From the NCBI GenBank assembly GCA_964415525.1, contig CAYQAS010000068.1:1-22917 (forward strand): a stretch of 22,917 nt of DNA, written 5' to 3'. Shown one piece after another: positions 15,407-22,917 of this stretch. A program made the position numbers and the translations under genes. Under the pieces are notes generated by a model that searched no databases, was not told the DNA's origin, and saw only the letters and a list, made by a program, of their open reading frames with translations. Within the stretch, counting starts at the first letter, position 1. Each line of letters opens with the position of its first letter. The stretch comes from CAZPUI01 sp964415525 (GTDB lineage: Bacteria > Acidobacteriota > Holophagae > Holophagales > Holophagaceae).

Positions 15407-17053
15407 TTAGGGTTGAACCGCCCAGCAGGTATGTAGAGGTTGATGGAAAGGGACATCAATCACGACAAGCAATGTCGGGATTCGTACGCCAAATTCTGGA
15501 AACCATTCGCTTGTTTGAACTTCCCACACTCCATTGGTTTCAAAACTCACAATTCCACATGGTGTTTCGAAACTCCGGTCTCCGATCTGATGGCAATCGG
15601 GGTGCATTAGAAAGCTGGCCTGAGCTCGTACAGGGTGTGTGGACTCAATTGTGTCCAGGATCTCGATAAAACGGGTATCTGTATGAAACTTTCGGCAGTG
15701 GACGGGGCTTCCCACCAAGTGACGGTAGCCATCGTGACTGCCACATGCCGTTAGCACACCACCATGGAAGCCTGAGGTTTTTTTGATTCGCTGCGGCCGC
15801 CGTCCCAGGCGGAAGGATCCCCAGAACTCCCCCTGATCTTGGCCCTCGACTGTCACTGTGTTGTGCCCAAAGGTCCCCCGACTCATTGCGCGACAAGAGC
15901 CAGGTTCGTACTCGAATACACCGCGGTCAACCAGGATGCGATGTCCATCCACGCTCCATTCGATTGCCAGCAAATCGCCGTGCCCATGCGCCGGGAGGTG
16001 TCGAGCGCCGAGCGGTCCACAATCCCAGAGAAGGAACGAATCGCCTTGCCGCAGCCCTACGTATCCTGCGTGCTCCAGCACGAAGTGATCCCGAGCTTGA
16101 GGTTGCCGACCCGATTGCGCCTCATATACCCGCATACAGGATTCAGGTCTATACGCCATATGAAGGCCGCCATCTGAGAATTGACTGGGCAGGCCATCTG
16201 GATGAGTGATGTCAACGGACACCTGAGCCATGCGATCCAATGCGAGATCCAGCCATGCTGGGATCGGCTTTTCTCGCCATACATGGCGTATCTCCAGCAA
16301 ATCCGCGAACACCTGGAAGTGATATGCAGGGCTTAACTCGAAGTGCATGCCATCTGGGAGCACTTGGCGGTCGACTTCCTTCTGAAGCAAGCGAGCTGAG
16401 GTCAAATACCAAGCGTCACTATCAGGCCCTGAAAAGAATGACGCGCCCCAAAGTAAGGCCTTGAGGTTCTTCACCAGATGATTTCCCCCGATGTCCCGCT
16501 CCAAATGCCTGAACAGATAATGAAGCTGTTCTGCAAGCGAAGTGAGCACCAGAGCCACGCCACTATCGGTAGACTTCCAACCGTGCCGTGCACATTGCTG
16601 CATCCAGACGACAACGCGCAGGGAGATTGAATAGGGATTCCACGCCGCCCAAAGGGCCTTTTTCGCAACAAGGGGATTCGCGTCGATCCAATCGAGAATG
16701 ACTTCCAAACAGCTGGAAGAGTCAAGATCCTCAAGCCATTCCATGTAGTGGAGTGACATATTGTCCAAACGCTTTCCTTGAACATGCCACGCAGCACCGC
16801 GGGGAATGGGAATCGTTGTCCCAAGAATGCATATTTCATTTTTTAATGTCAATGTCGCCTGGCGACATGGAAAAACCGGCAATGCCCGATGGGATTCGAA
16901 CTGCAGCTTGTCCCTTTGAAGCTCGTGATTCAACCTGGGAAACGTGGTTTCCAGACGTAATTGCATAACCGCGAGAAGGCGGCGAAACACCTGCCCTGGC
17001 TCATGATGTATGATCGTCCTTAAGACAGTGGCGAGTTGTTGCATCTGTTGCAT
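15407..17053 (-). CDS. Heparinase II/III family protein (alginate-lyase-like)
   Basis: The 548-residue protein matches the heparinase II/III-like family. It has an alpha-helical N-terminal half with GNHLVKN (190-196) and DGMHFELSPAYH (234-245). The beta-rich C-terminal domain contains HGHGD (356-360), VDRGVFEY (375-382) and SRGTFGHNTV (391-400). Characterised relatives cleave uronic-acid-containing polysaccharides by beta-elimination; members in biosynthetic loci may trim or edit the nascent polymer. I see no signal peptide at the N-terminus, which is odd for a lyase working on an exported chain. This is the first gene of the nine-gene minus-strand operon and lies 18 bases before wecC. It is paired with the bi-domain oxidoreductase, as in many other loci. 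The first ATG (17053) follows GGGCGGAA; an ATG three codons later is an alternative start. Confidence 0.88.
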   Translation of the reverse strand: MQQMQQLATVLRTIIHHEPGQVFRRLLAVMQLRLETTFPRLNHELQRDKLQFESHRALPVFPCRQATLTLKNEICILGTTIPIPRGAAWHVQGKRLDNMSLHYMEWLEDLDSSSCLEVILDWIDANPLVAKKALWAAWNPYSISLRVVVWMQQCARHGWKSTDSGVALVLTSLAEQLHYLFRHLERDIGGNHLVKNLKALLWGASFFSGPDSDAWYLTSARLLQKEVDRQVLPDGMHFELSPAYHFQVFADLLEIRHVWREKPIPAWLDLALDRMAQVSVDITHPDGLPSQFSDGGLHMAYRPESCMRVYEAQSGRQPQARDHFVLEHAGYVGLRQGDSFLLWDCGPLGARHLPAHGHGDLLAIEWSVDGHRILVDRGVFEYEPGSCRAMSRGTFGHNTVTVEGQDQGEFWGSFRLGRRPQRIKKTSGFHGGVLTACGSHDGYRHLVGSPVHCRKFHTDTRFIEILDTIESTHPVRAQASFLMHPDCHQIGDRSFETPCGIVSFETNGVWEVQTSEWFPEFGVRIPTLLVVIDVPFHQPLHTCWAVQP

Positions 17054-17062
17054 TTCCGCCCA

Positions 17063-17090
17063 ATGATATTCAATAATCCAGCAGAGCCAA
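17063..17090 (-). promoter_or_regulatory. Possible promoter of the minus-strand polysaccharide operon
   Basis: In the 47-base divergent gap, the minus strand has TTGGCT (17090-17085) and TATCAT (17068-17063), separated by 16 bases. These match a sigma-70-type -35/-10 in four and five of six positions. Transcription would begin almost at the ATG at 17053, giving a near-leaderless message or favouring the ATG at 17044. Pattern match only. Confidence 0.25.
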
Positions 17091-17100
17091 TTTTTCGAAG

Positions 17101-18345
17101 GTGCAAGTGCGAATTTTGTTCTTCTCTGAACAGTTTTGGCCCGAGACCAATGCCCCTGCCATACATGTTCACGAACGCGCGCGAATCTGGGCGCGAGATG
17201 GCCACGCGGTCACGGTAATCACTTCTGCGCCAAATTTCCCTATGGGGCGCGTGTTCCCTGGTTTTAAAAATGCTTGGCGCACAGTTGACACGATCGATGG
17301 TATTCGAGTCGTCAGGGTGAAGACCTTTATCTCTCCCAACAAAGGCATTCTTGGAAGAAGCTTTGACTTCCTTTCCTACGCCATTTCCGCGCTGTTTTTT
17401 TCGTTTTTTGAGCATCAAGCGGACGTCGTCATTTCCACGAGCCCTCAGTTGCTCGTCCCCCTCGCCGGTCTCTTGTGCGCCAAAATTCGCAGGACTCCGC
17501 ATGTTTTTGAGCTCCGGGATCTGTGGCCCGCATCCATCGTCGCAGTCGGTGCGGCCAAACCCGGCTTGGCTCTCCGAGGACTCGAGAAGTTGGAACTCTG
17601 CCTCTATAAGAATTCCAATCGAGTCTTCGCCTTTACCGAGGCATTTCGGCGCGACCTGATCCGGAGGGGTATCCCACCGGAACATGTAATCGTCACCCCC
17701 AATGGCACCGATCTGACCACTTTCTACCCCCGGCCCAAGGATCAGCGTCGCGTGTGCGAACTGGGGCTCAAGGATCGCTGGGTTGTGGGCTATTTCGGAA
17801 CGCTTGGATTGGCCCATGGGCTCGAAAACCTCATCGAAACTGCGCGTTTGCTGCAAGATACTCCGATCACTCTGTTGCTCGCCGGTCCAGGCGCTGCGAA
17901 AGAGGATTTGGAGGTGCACGCGCGCGAGGCTGGCGTGACGAGCCTCATATTCCTTCCGTCGCAACCACGTGAATCGATGCCATCCCTGTGGAGTGTCTGC
18001 GATGTGGCACTCGTTCATTTGAAGGACAACGAGCTGTTTCGCACCGTGATTCCATCCAAACTGTATGAAGCCACGGCAATGGGCCTGCCGATTTGCTACT
18101 CGGGGCCCACAGGGGAGGCGAGCGAACTGCTTGAGTCTTCGGGCACAGGTATTGTCGTGCCTGCGGAAAATCCGCTCACTTTGGCTGCTGCACTCCGTCG
18201 GTTGTGGCAGGATTCCGAGCTCCTCACCACGCTCCGGGCGGCCGCCGTGGCGACACGTCAAAACTACTCGCGAGAGCAACAAGCCCATAGAACGGTATTG
18301 CTGCTCGATGAAACGTCTCAAGGTGCTCCGTCCGGAAGTGTATGA
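17101..18345 (+). CDS. Family 4 glycosyltransferase (WbuB-like)
   Basis: A cytoplasmic, retaining GT-B glycosyltransferase of 414 residues. The N-terminal acceptor domain starts RILFFSEQFWPETNAPA and includes HVHERARIWARDGHAVTVIT and ELRDLWPASI (the FELRDLWP block is typical of WbuB-like enzymes). The C-terminal donor domain has VVGYFGTLGLAHGLENLIE, LLLAGPG and the nucleotide-sugar-binding block PSKLYEATAMGLPI, where relatives carry the E-x7-E motif. It would transfer a sugar from a UDP-donor to a lipid-linked acceptor; WbuB homologues often transfer an N-acetyl-fucosamine-type sugar, but specificity cannot be read here. The start is a GTG at 17101 (a GTG two codons later is possible); the ribosome-binding site is weak. 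It is the only sugar gene on the plus strand apart from wzb-wzc, diverging from the operon and ending three bases from the wecB stop. Confidence 0.9.
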   Translation: MQVRILFFSEQFWPETNAPAIHVHERARIWARDGHAVTVITSAPNFPMGRVFPGFKNAWRTVDTIDGIRVVRVKTFISPNKGILGRSFDFLSYAISALFFSFFEHQADVVISTSPQLLVPLAGLLCAKIRRTPHVFELRDLWPASIVAVGAAKPGLALRGLEKLELCLYKNSNRVFAFTEAFRRDLIRRGIPPEHVIVTPNGTDLTTFYPRPKDQRRVCELGLKDRWVVGYFGTLGLAHGLENLIETARLLQDTPITLLLAGPGAAKEDLEVHAREAGVTSLIFLPSQPRESMPSLWSVCDVALVHLKDNELFRTVIPSKLYEATAMGLPICYSGPTGEASELLESSGTGIVVPAENPLTLAAALRRLWQDSELLTTLRAAAVATRQNYSREQQAHRTVLLLDETSQGAPSGSV

Positions 18346-18348
18346 AGC

Positions 18349-19452
18349 CTACTTTATCGTTGCGAGGATTTGAGCGATTCGCTGAGCGGAGCGGCCATCT
18401 CCATACGGAAAGCGCGGTTGAGACATGCTCTGGTACTGGTTCGTATCATTCCAGAGGCGGTCGAGTTCGCAGAGAATCCTGGCGGGATCTGTGCCTAGCA
18501 GCAAGGCGCTTCCGGCATCAACGGCCTCCGGTCGTTCTGTAACATCGCGGCAAACCAGCATGGGCTTACCAAGAGCCGGTCCTTCTTCCTGGAGGCCCCC
18601 GCTGTCGGTCAGGACAAGATATGCGCGCTTCAGAGCATGCACCATGGTGGGGTAATCCAGTGGCTCCACGAGGTGCACGTTCTCCAGCCCGCCCAGAATT
18701 TCCTCGGCAGGACCCTTCACATGGGGGTTCGGATGCACGGGATAGAGTAGTCGGGCTTCCGGATACTTACGGGCGAAGGTCGCCAAGGCAGACAGGACCG
18801 AACGGATCGGCGCTCCGAAGTTTTCTCTCCGGTGCAAAGTCACAAGCAGTAGGCGTTCCCCCTCGCGAAGTGGCCGGATGTCTGGCCAGGGGAGGTCGGT
18901 CCTTTCAGAGATTTCCAGGAGCGCATCGATGACGGTGTTGCCCACCACATGGATGCCCGAAGGCCGAACCCCTTCGCCGAGCAACGCCTCCCTCGCACGT
19001 GCCGTGGGTGCAAAGTGCCAGTGGGCGAGCACTGCCGAGAGTCGCCGCATGCCCTCCTCTGGGAAAGGTGCAGCCATGTCTCCACTTCGCAGGCCTGCCT
19101 CCACATGACCAAAGGGGATGCAACGGTAGAACGAGGCCAGAGCCGCACAAAAAACGGTGACCGTATCGCCTTGGGCCAGTACTGCCCTGGGCTGGGCATC
19201 CTGAAGCACGCGGTCCAGGGCTGGGATCAACTTGCCGCTCAGGGAGGCCAGGGTCTGATCGGGTTCCATGGCGTCCAGGTCCCAGTCCGCCTTCAACCCG
19301 AACACTTCGAGCATCTGGTCCAGCAGACCCCGATGCTGGGCCGTCACCAGTATGCCCACCTCAACCTCGCGGGCCCGCAGCGCGTGAATCACCGGTGCCA
19401 TCTTGATCACCTCAGGGCGGGTGCCTAGGACTGTGACGATGCTGGCCGGCAT
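18349..19452 (-). CDS. wecB: UDP-N-acetylglucosamine 2-epimerase (non-hydrolysing)
   Basis: This enzyme interconverts UDP-GlcNAc and UDP-ManNAc, the substrate of WecC. The 367-residue protein has the family blocks in order: VLGTRPEVIKMAPV near the N-terminus, AQGDTVTVF, HVEAGLRSGD, PFPEEGMRRL, TLHRRENFG and DSGGLQEEGPALGKP. These contain the Asp, Glu and His residues used in the elimination/re-addition mechanism. I chose the ATG at 19452: GGAG lies 8 bases upstream and the N-terminus then matches relatives. An ATG at 19518 would add 22 unlike residues. The gene lies just behind the rpoC terminator on the same strand, so it needs its own promoter, which I could not identify. It converges on the GT4 gene with a 3-base gap. 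Paralogues act on UDP-GlcNAc3NAcA (WbpI type), which the sequence alone does not rule out. Confidence 0.93.
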   Translation of the reverse strand: MPASIVTVLGTRPEVIKMAPVIHALRAREVEVGILVTAQHRGLLDQMLEVFGLKADWDLDAMEPDQTLASLSGKLIPALDRVLQDAQPRAVLAQGDTVTVFCAALASFYRCIPFGHVEAGLRSGDMAAPFPEEGMRRLSAVLAHWHFAPTARAREALLGEGVRPSGIHVVGNTVIDALLEISERTDLPWPDIRPLREGERLLLVTLHRRENFGAPIRSVLSALATFARKYPEARLLYPVHPNPHVKGPAEEILGGLENVHLVEPLDYPTMVHALKRAYLVLTDSGGLQEEGPALGKPMLVCRDVTERPEAVDAGSALLLGTDPARILCELDRLWNDTNQYQSMSQPRFPYGDGRSAQRIAQILATIK

Positions 19453-19563
19453 GGAGAAGACTCCAGTGATCGGGTTGCGGAGGGAGAAGAAGGTGCGAAC
19501 TTCTCCATCAATCGGCATTACCTACCCACTCCCTGAATCCTGGGCGCTCCGAGAGTCCCGGGT

Positions 19564-19592
19564 AAAAAAAACGGCCCGCGAAAGCGGGCCGT
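19564..19592 (-). terminator. Rho-independent terminator of rpoC
   Basis: On the minus strand, a perfect 9-bp GC-rich stem (ACGGCCCGC / GCGGGCCGT, 19571-19579 with 19584-19592) and a 4-base loop are followed by a run of eight U (19571-19564). It starts 25 bases after the rpoC stop codon. This is a textbook intrinsic terminator and isolates wecB from the rpo operon. Confidence 0.95.
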
Positions 19593-19617
19593 TCATGAGG
19601 TTGGTAAAAAGGAATCC

Positions 19618-22600
19618 CTACAGATCCTCTCCGTCGATCTCGCTCATCCCCTGCAGTTCTTCGACGTGGGCAGCCATGCGGCTGTATTCATCGTCGAAGT
19701 CTTCTGGGCCGAACTGGTCGGTTTCCTGGAACTCGGGGTACTGGCCTTCTTCGATCTGGAGGCCGCGGTAGATGGTCATGCCGGTGCCTGCGGGAATCAG
19801 GCGACCAAGGATGACGTTCTCCTTGAGGCCACGGAGATAATCCACGCGGCCTTCGAGGGCGGCCTCGGTGAGGACGCGGGTGGTCTCCTGGAAGGAGGCG
19901 GCGGAGATGAAGCTCTCCGAGGTCAGCGCGGCCTTGGTGATGCCGAGCAACTGGGGCTCGCAGGTGGCGGGGATGCCGCCGTCCTTCAGGGCCTGCTCAT
20001 TCATCTCCTTGAAGCGGTGCTTGTCCACCTTCTCGTCGACGATCATCGGGGTATCGCCCACATCGGTGATGACGACCCAGCGCATCATCTGGCGAATGAT
20101 CACCTCGATGTGCTTGTCGTTGATCACCACGCCCTGAGCCCGGTAGACCTCCTGGACCTCGTTGACGAGGAAGGCCTGAAGGGCCTTTTCACCCTGGACC
20201 TTGAGGAGATCGTGGGGACTGACGGCACCCTCGGTGAGCTTCTCGCCAGCGCGGATTTCATCGCCGTCCTGCACCTGGATGTGCTTGCCGCGAGGCACCA
20301 GGTATTCGCCCTTTTCCCCCGTCTCCGGGTTCTCGACGATCACCTTCTGCTGGCCACGGACACGGTTGCCATACTTCACGATGCCGCCCACTTCAGCGAC
20401 GATGGCCGGATCTTTGGGACGGCGGGCTTCGAAGAGCTCGGTGACGCGGGGCAGACCGCCCGTGATGTCGGAGGTCTTGGCCTGCTGACGCGGAGTCTTG
20501 GCCAGCACATCGCCTGGGAACAGCTCCTGGTTGTCCTCGACTTCCACGTAGGCGCCGGTCGGGATGTTGTACCGCTGGAGCACCTTGTGGTTGTCGCCCT
20601 TCACGTTGATGTGGGGGTGCAGCTTGTCATCGGTGGGATCGATGATGCGCTTACGGAAGCGACCGGTGATCTGATCCTTTTCTTCCTGGTAGCTGGCGTT
20701 GGCCTCGAACTCCTTGAAGTCGGCGATGCCGGGCTTCTCGTTGATGAGGTAGTCGTTGTACGGATCCCACTCGGCCAGGCAGGTCTTGGGCTCCACGGCA
20801 TCCCCATCCTTGACGCGGATGATGGCGCCGGGGGCGACCTTGTAGCGCTCGCGCTCGTTGCCTTCCAGGTCGACGACCAGGATGTGGCCCGAGCGGCTGA
20901 GGGCGACGGTCTCGGTTTCGCTGTTTTCCACCGAACGGTCCACGACGCGCTCCACGGTGCGGAGGCCGTCAAGCTTCACGATGCCCTTGATCTGGGCGTC
21001 ATGAGTGCTCTTCTCGGAGGCGCGGCTGGCGGCGCCACCGATGTGGAACGTACGCATGGTCAGCTGCGTGCCGGGTTCGCCGATGGACTGGGCGGCGATC
21101 ACACCCGAGGCCTCACCGAGGTCGACCAAGCGGCCGGTGGAGAGGTTCAGGCCATAGCACTTGGCGCAGACACCGCGACGAGCTTCACAGGTGAGAACGG
21201 ACCGGATCTTGACACTCACGGTGCCGGAGGTCTCGATCTTGAAGGCGAGATCGTCGTCAATCAGGTCACCGGCAGCAACCAGGATCTGCTTGCTGTAGGG
21301 ATCGACCACGTCATCCAGGGACACGCGGCCCATGATGCGGTCACGGAGGCGGGCGCGGATGGTGCCGTCGCTGTTCACGATGGCCGCCACCTCGATGCCG
21401 TCCACGGTGCAGCAGTCGTCCTCGTTGATGATGACGTCCTGGGCCACGTCCACCAGCTTGCGGGTGAGGTAGCCGGAGTCGGCGGTCTTCAACGCGGTAT
21501 CCGCGAGGCCCTTACGAGCGCCGTGGGTCGAGTTGAAGTACTGCAGCACCGAGAGGCCCTCTTTGAAGTTCGCGGTGATGGGGGACTCGATGATGTCGCC
21601 GCTGGGCTTGGCCATGAGGCCACGCATGCCGGCGACCTGACGGATCTGGGTCTTGGAACCACGGGCGCCAGAGTCAGCCATGATGTAGATGGAGTTGAGG
21701 AAGCGGTCGCCACTGTTGCGGCGTTCCAGTTCCTTCATCATGTCCTTGGCGACGTCTTCGGAAACCTTGCCCCAGACGTCCAGAATGCGGTTCGTGCGGG
21801 TCGGGTGATCGAGCTTGCCTTCGTGGTATTCGGCCTCAATGGAACGCACCTGCTCGGCACCGTCCTTGATGTGCTTCGGCTTGGAGCCGGGCACCACAAG
21901 GTCATCGATGCCCACGGACACGCCCGCCTTCATGGCCCACAGGAAGCCCATTTCCTTCATCGCATCCAGCATCAAGATGGTGATCTCGGGGCTGGACATG
22001 GTGGAGTAGCGCGGATTGCCGACTTCATCCACACCGACGGTATCCAGCTGGCCCTTGCCGGGCTCCTTGCCAGACAGCTTGTAGGTGCGGTTCACCAAGG
22101 AGAGCAAGCCCTCCTTCTTCAACAGGCCGTTGAAGAAGGGAAGCTGATCGGGGAGGTGCCGATTGAAAAGCACGCGGCCGACGGTGGTGGTGATCAGGTC
22201 GTGCTTCACCAGGGTGATGGGGCAATCGAGGATGTCCTGCTCGGAGTGGACCTTGGGATCCTGCTTGTTCCAGGCCTCGGAGTCCACCAGGCCGCCGGTG
22301 TAGCGCAGGCGGATGACGGCGTGAGTGTCCACCACCTTCGCGTCGTGCGCGGCAATCACCTCGTCCATGCTGGCGAAGGCCATGCCCTCGCCCGGGCGGT
22401 CTGCCCGCTTGAGGGTGAGGTAGTAGCCGCCAAGCACGATGTCCTGGCTGGGCACCACGTTGGGCTTGCCGTTCTGGGGGCTGATGATGTTCTGGGTGGA
22501 CATCATCAGGACCTTGGCCTCGATCTGGGCCATGGGGCTCAGGGGTACGTGAACGGCCATCTGGTCGCCATCGAAGTCGGCATTGAAGGCGGTGCACACG

Positions 22601-22917
22601 AGGGGATGCAGACGGATGGCCTTGCCTTCCACAAGCACGGGCTGGAAGGCTTGGATGCCAAGTCGATGCAAAGTGGGGGCTCGGTTGAGCAGCACGGGGT
22701 GGTCCCGGATGACCTCATCCAGAACATCCCAAACCTCGGGCATACCCAGCTCGACCATTTCCTTAGCCTGGCGGATGGTGGCGGCGTGGCCCTTGTGCTC
22801 GAGGCGATTGAAGATGAACGGCTTGAAGAGCTCGATGGCCATCTTCTTGGGAAGGCCGCACTGGTGGAGCTTGAGGTCGGGACCCACCACGATGACGGAT
22901 CGACCCGAGTAGTCCAC
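19618..22917 (-). CDS. rpoC: DNA-directed RNA polymerase subunit beta', 5'-truncated by window edge
   Basis: This is the catalytic beta' subunit of RNA polymerase. About 1,099 residues are present, beginning at VDYSGRSVIVVGP, so the N-terminal clamp and first zinc site (roughly 300 residues) lie beyond the right edge. Visible elements are the active-site loop NADFDGDQMAVH (about 112-123 of this fragment) with its three magnesium-binding aspartates, and the bridge-helix/trigger-loop region (DSGARGSKTQIRQVAGMRGL, then MAKPSGDIIESPI). The second zinc site follows (CEARRGVCAKC plus an earlier cysteine), then the C-terminal segments GEPGTQLTMRTFHIGG and SFISAASFQETTRVLTEAAL. It ends in an acidic tail. 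The gene is GC-rich and free of stops or frameshifts. It is presumably preceded by rpoB outside the window. Confidence 0.98.
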   Translation of the reverse strand: MDYSGRSVIVVGPDLKLHQCGLPKKMAIELFKPFIFNRLEHKGHAATIRQAKEMVELGMPEVWDVLDEVIRDHPVLLNRAPTLHRLGIQAFQPVLVEGKAIRLHPLVCTAFNADFDGDQMAVHVPLSPMAQIEAKVLMMSTQNIISPQNGKPNVVPSQDIVLGGYYLTLKRADRPGEGMAFASMDEVIAAHDAKVVDTHAVIRLRYTGGLVDSEAWNKQDPKVHSEQDILDCPITLVKHDLITTTVGRVLFNRHLPDQLPFFNGLLKKEGLLSLVNRTYKLSGKEPGKGQLDTVGVDEVGNPRYSTMSSPEITILMLDAMKEMGFLWAMKAGVSVGIDDLVVPGSKPKHIKDGAEQVRSIEAEYHEGKLDHPTRTNRILDVWGKVSEDVAKDMMKELERRNSGDRFLNSIYIMADSGARGSKTQIRQVAGMRGLMAKPSGDIIESPITANFKEGLSVLQYFNSTHGARKGLADTALKTADSGYLTRKLVDVAQDVIINEDDCCTVDGIEVAAIVNSDGTIRARLRDRIMGRVSLDDVVDPYSKQILVAAGDLIDDDLAFKIETSGTVSVKIRSVLTCEARRGVCAKCYGLNLSTGRLVDLGEASGVIAAQSIGEPGTQLTMRTFHIGGAASRASEKSTHDAQIKGIVKLDGLRTVERVVDRSVENSETETVALSRSGHILVVDLEGNERERYKVAPGAIIRVKDGDAVEPKTCLAEWDPYNDYLINEKPGIADFKEFEANASYQEEKDQITGRFRKRIIDPTDDKLHPHINVKGDNHKVLQRYNIPTGAYVEVEDNQELFPGDVLAKTPRQQAKTSDITGGLPRVTELFEARRPKDPAIVAEVGGIVKYGNRVRGQQKVIVENPETGEKGEYLVPRGKHIQVQDGDEIRAGEKLTEGAVSPHDLLKVQGEKALQAFLVNEVQEVYRAQGVVINDKHIEVIIRQMMRWVVITDVGDTPMIVDEKVDKHRFKEMNEQALKDGGIPATCEPQLLGITKAALTSESFISAASFQETTRVLTEAALEGRVDYLRGLKENVILGRLIPAGTGMTIYRGLQIEEGQYPEFQETDQFGPEDFDDEYSRMAAHVEELQGMSEIDGEDL

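Noticed and set aside
17020..18321. Long (433-codon) open frame on the minus strand opposite the GT4 gene
   Set aside because: Its translation has no recognisable domain, overlaps the heparinase start region, and lies antisense to a gene with clear GT4 motifs; it is a by-product of that gene's codon use.

Overview
The window is a cell-surface polysaccharide locus of the Wzx/Wzy type lying between two housekeeping genes, pnp (left) and rpoC (right). Both housekeeping genes are incomplete here. The organism is Gram-negative: a Wzc-type tyrosine autokinase, a Wzb-type phosphatase and a Wzx/Wzy pair only make sense with a polysaccharide exported across two membranes. The housekeeping genes are GC-rich with strongly biased third positions, while several sugar genes (wzy, the methyltransferase, parts of wzx) are visibly AT-richer. 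My impression from the RpoC and PNPase protein style is Acidobacteriota (Holophaga/Geothrix-like), but nothing seen here proves it.

Layout. Positions 1-270 hold a piece of an unrelated class I aminotransferase on the minus strand, abutting a PNPase that lacks its N-terminus; this looks like a chimeric contig end. The pnp gene ends at 2091 and has a perfect hairpin terminator. A plus-strand pair follows: wzb (2324-2785) and wzc (2782-4971), overlapping by ATGA. From 17053 back to 5139 runs a long minus-strand operon of nine closely packed genes. In transcription order these are: heparinase II/III-like protein, WecC-type nucleotide-sugar dehydrogenase, a two-domain oxidoreductase (alcohol dehydrogenase + Gfo/Idh/MocA), Wzx flippase, Wzy polymerase, a glycosyltransferase fused to a WbuX-type amidotransferase, WbuY (HisH paralogue), WbuZ (HisF paralogue) and a SAM methyltransferase. 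A GT4 glycosyltransferase (17101-18345) diverges from the operon head. It converges with wecB (19452-18349), which lies behind the rpoC terminator. rpoC runs off the right edge.

How it fits together (inference). WecB and WecC would make UDP-ManNAc and UDP-ManNAcA. WbuY would release ammonia from glutamine, WbuZ would channel it, and the WbuX domain would use it with ATP to convert an acetamido (or carboxyl) group on a sugar into an acetamidino (or amide) group. The GT4 enzyme and the GT2 domain of the fusion would add sugars to a lipid carrier, Wzx would flip the unit, Wzy would polymerise it, and Wzc/Wzb would control chain length and export. The heparinase-like protein and the two-domain oxidoreductase form a familiar pair of uncertain role. 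No initiating sugar-phosphate transferase, no Wza porin and no 3-amino-sugar aminotransferase or acetyltransferase is present, so the pathway must be completed elsewhere.

The most notable point is the single-polypeptide fusion of a GT2 glycosyltransferase to the WbuX amidotransferase. No stretch longer than 300 bases lacks a gene; the largest gaps (2140-2323, 4972-5138, 5895-6037) hold no gene I can support. I saw no tRNA, rRNA, CRISPR array or insertion sequence.
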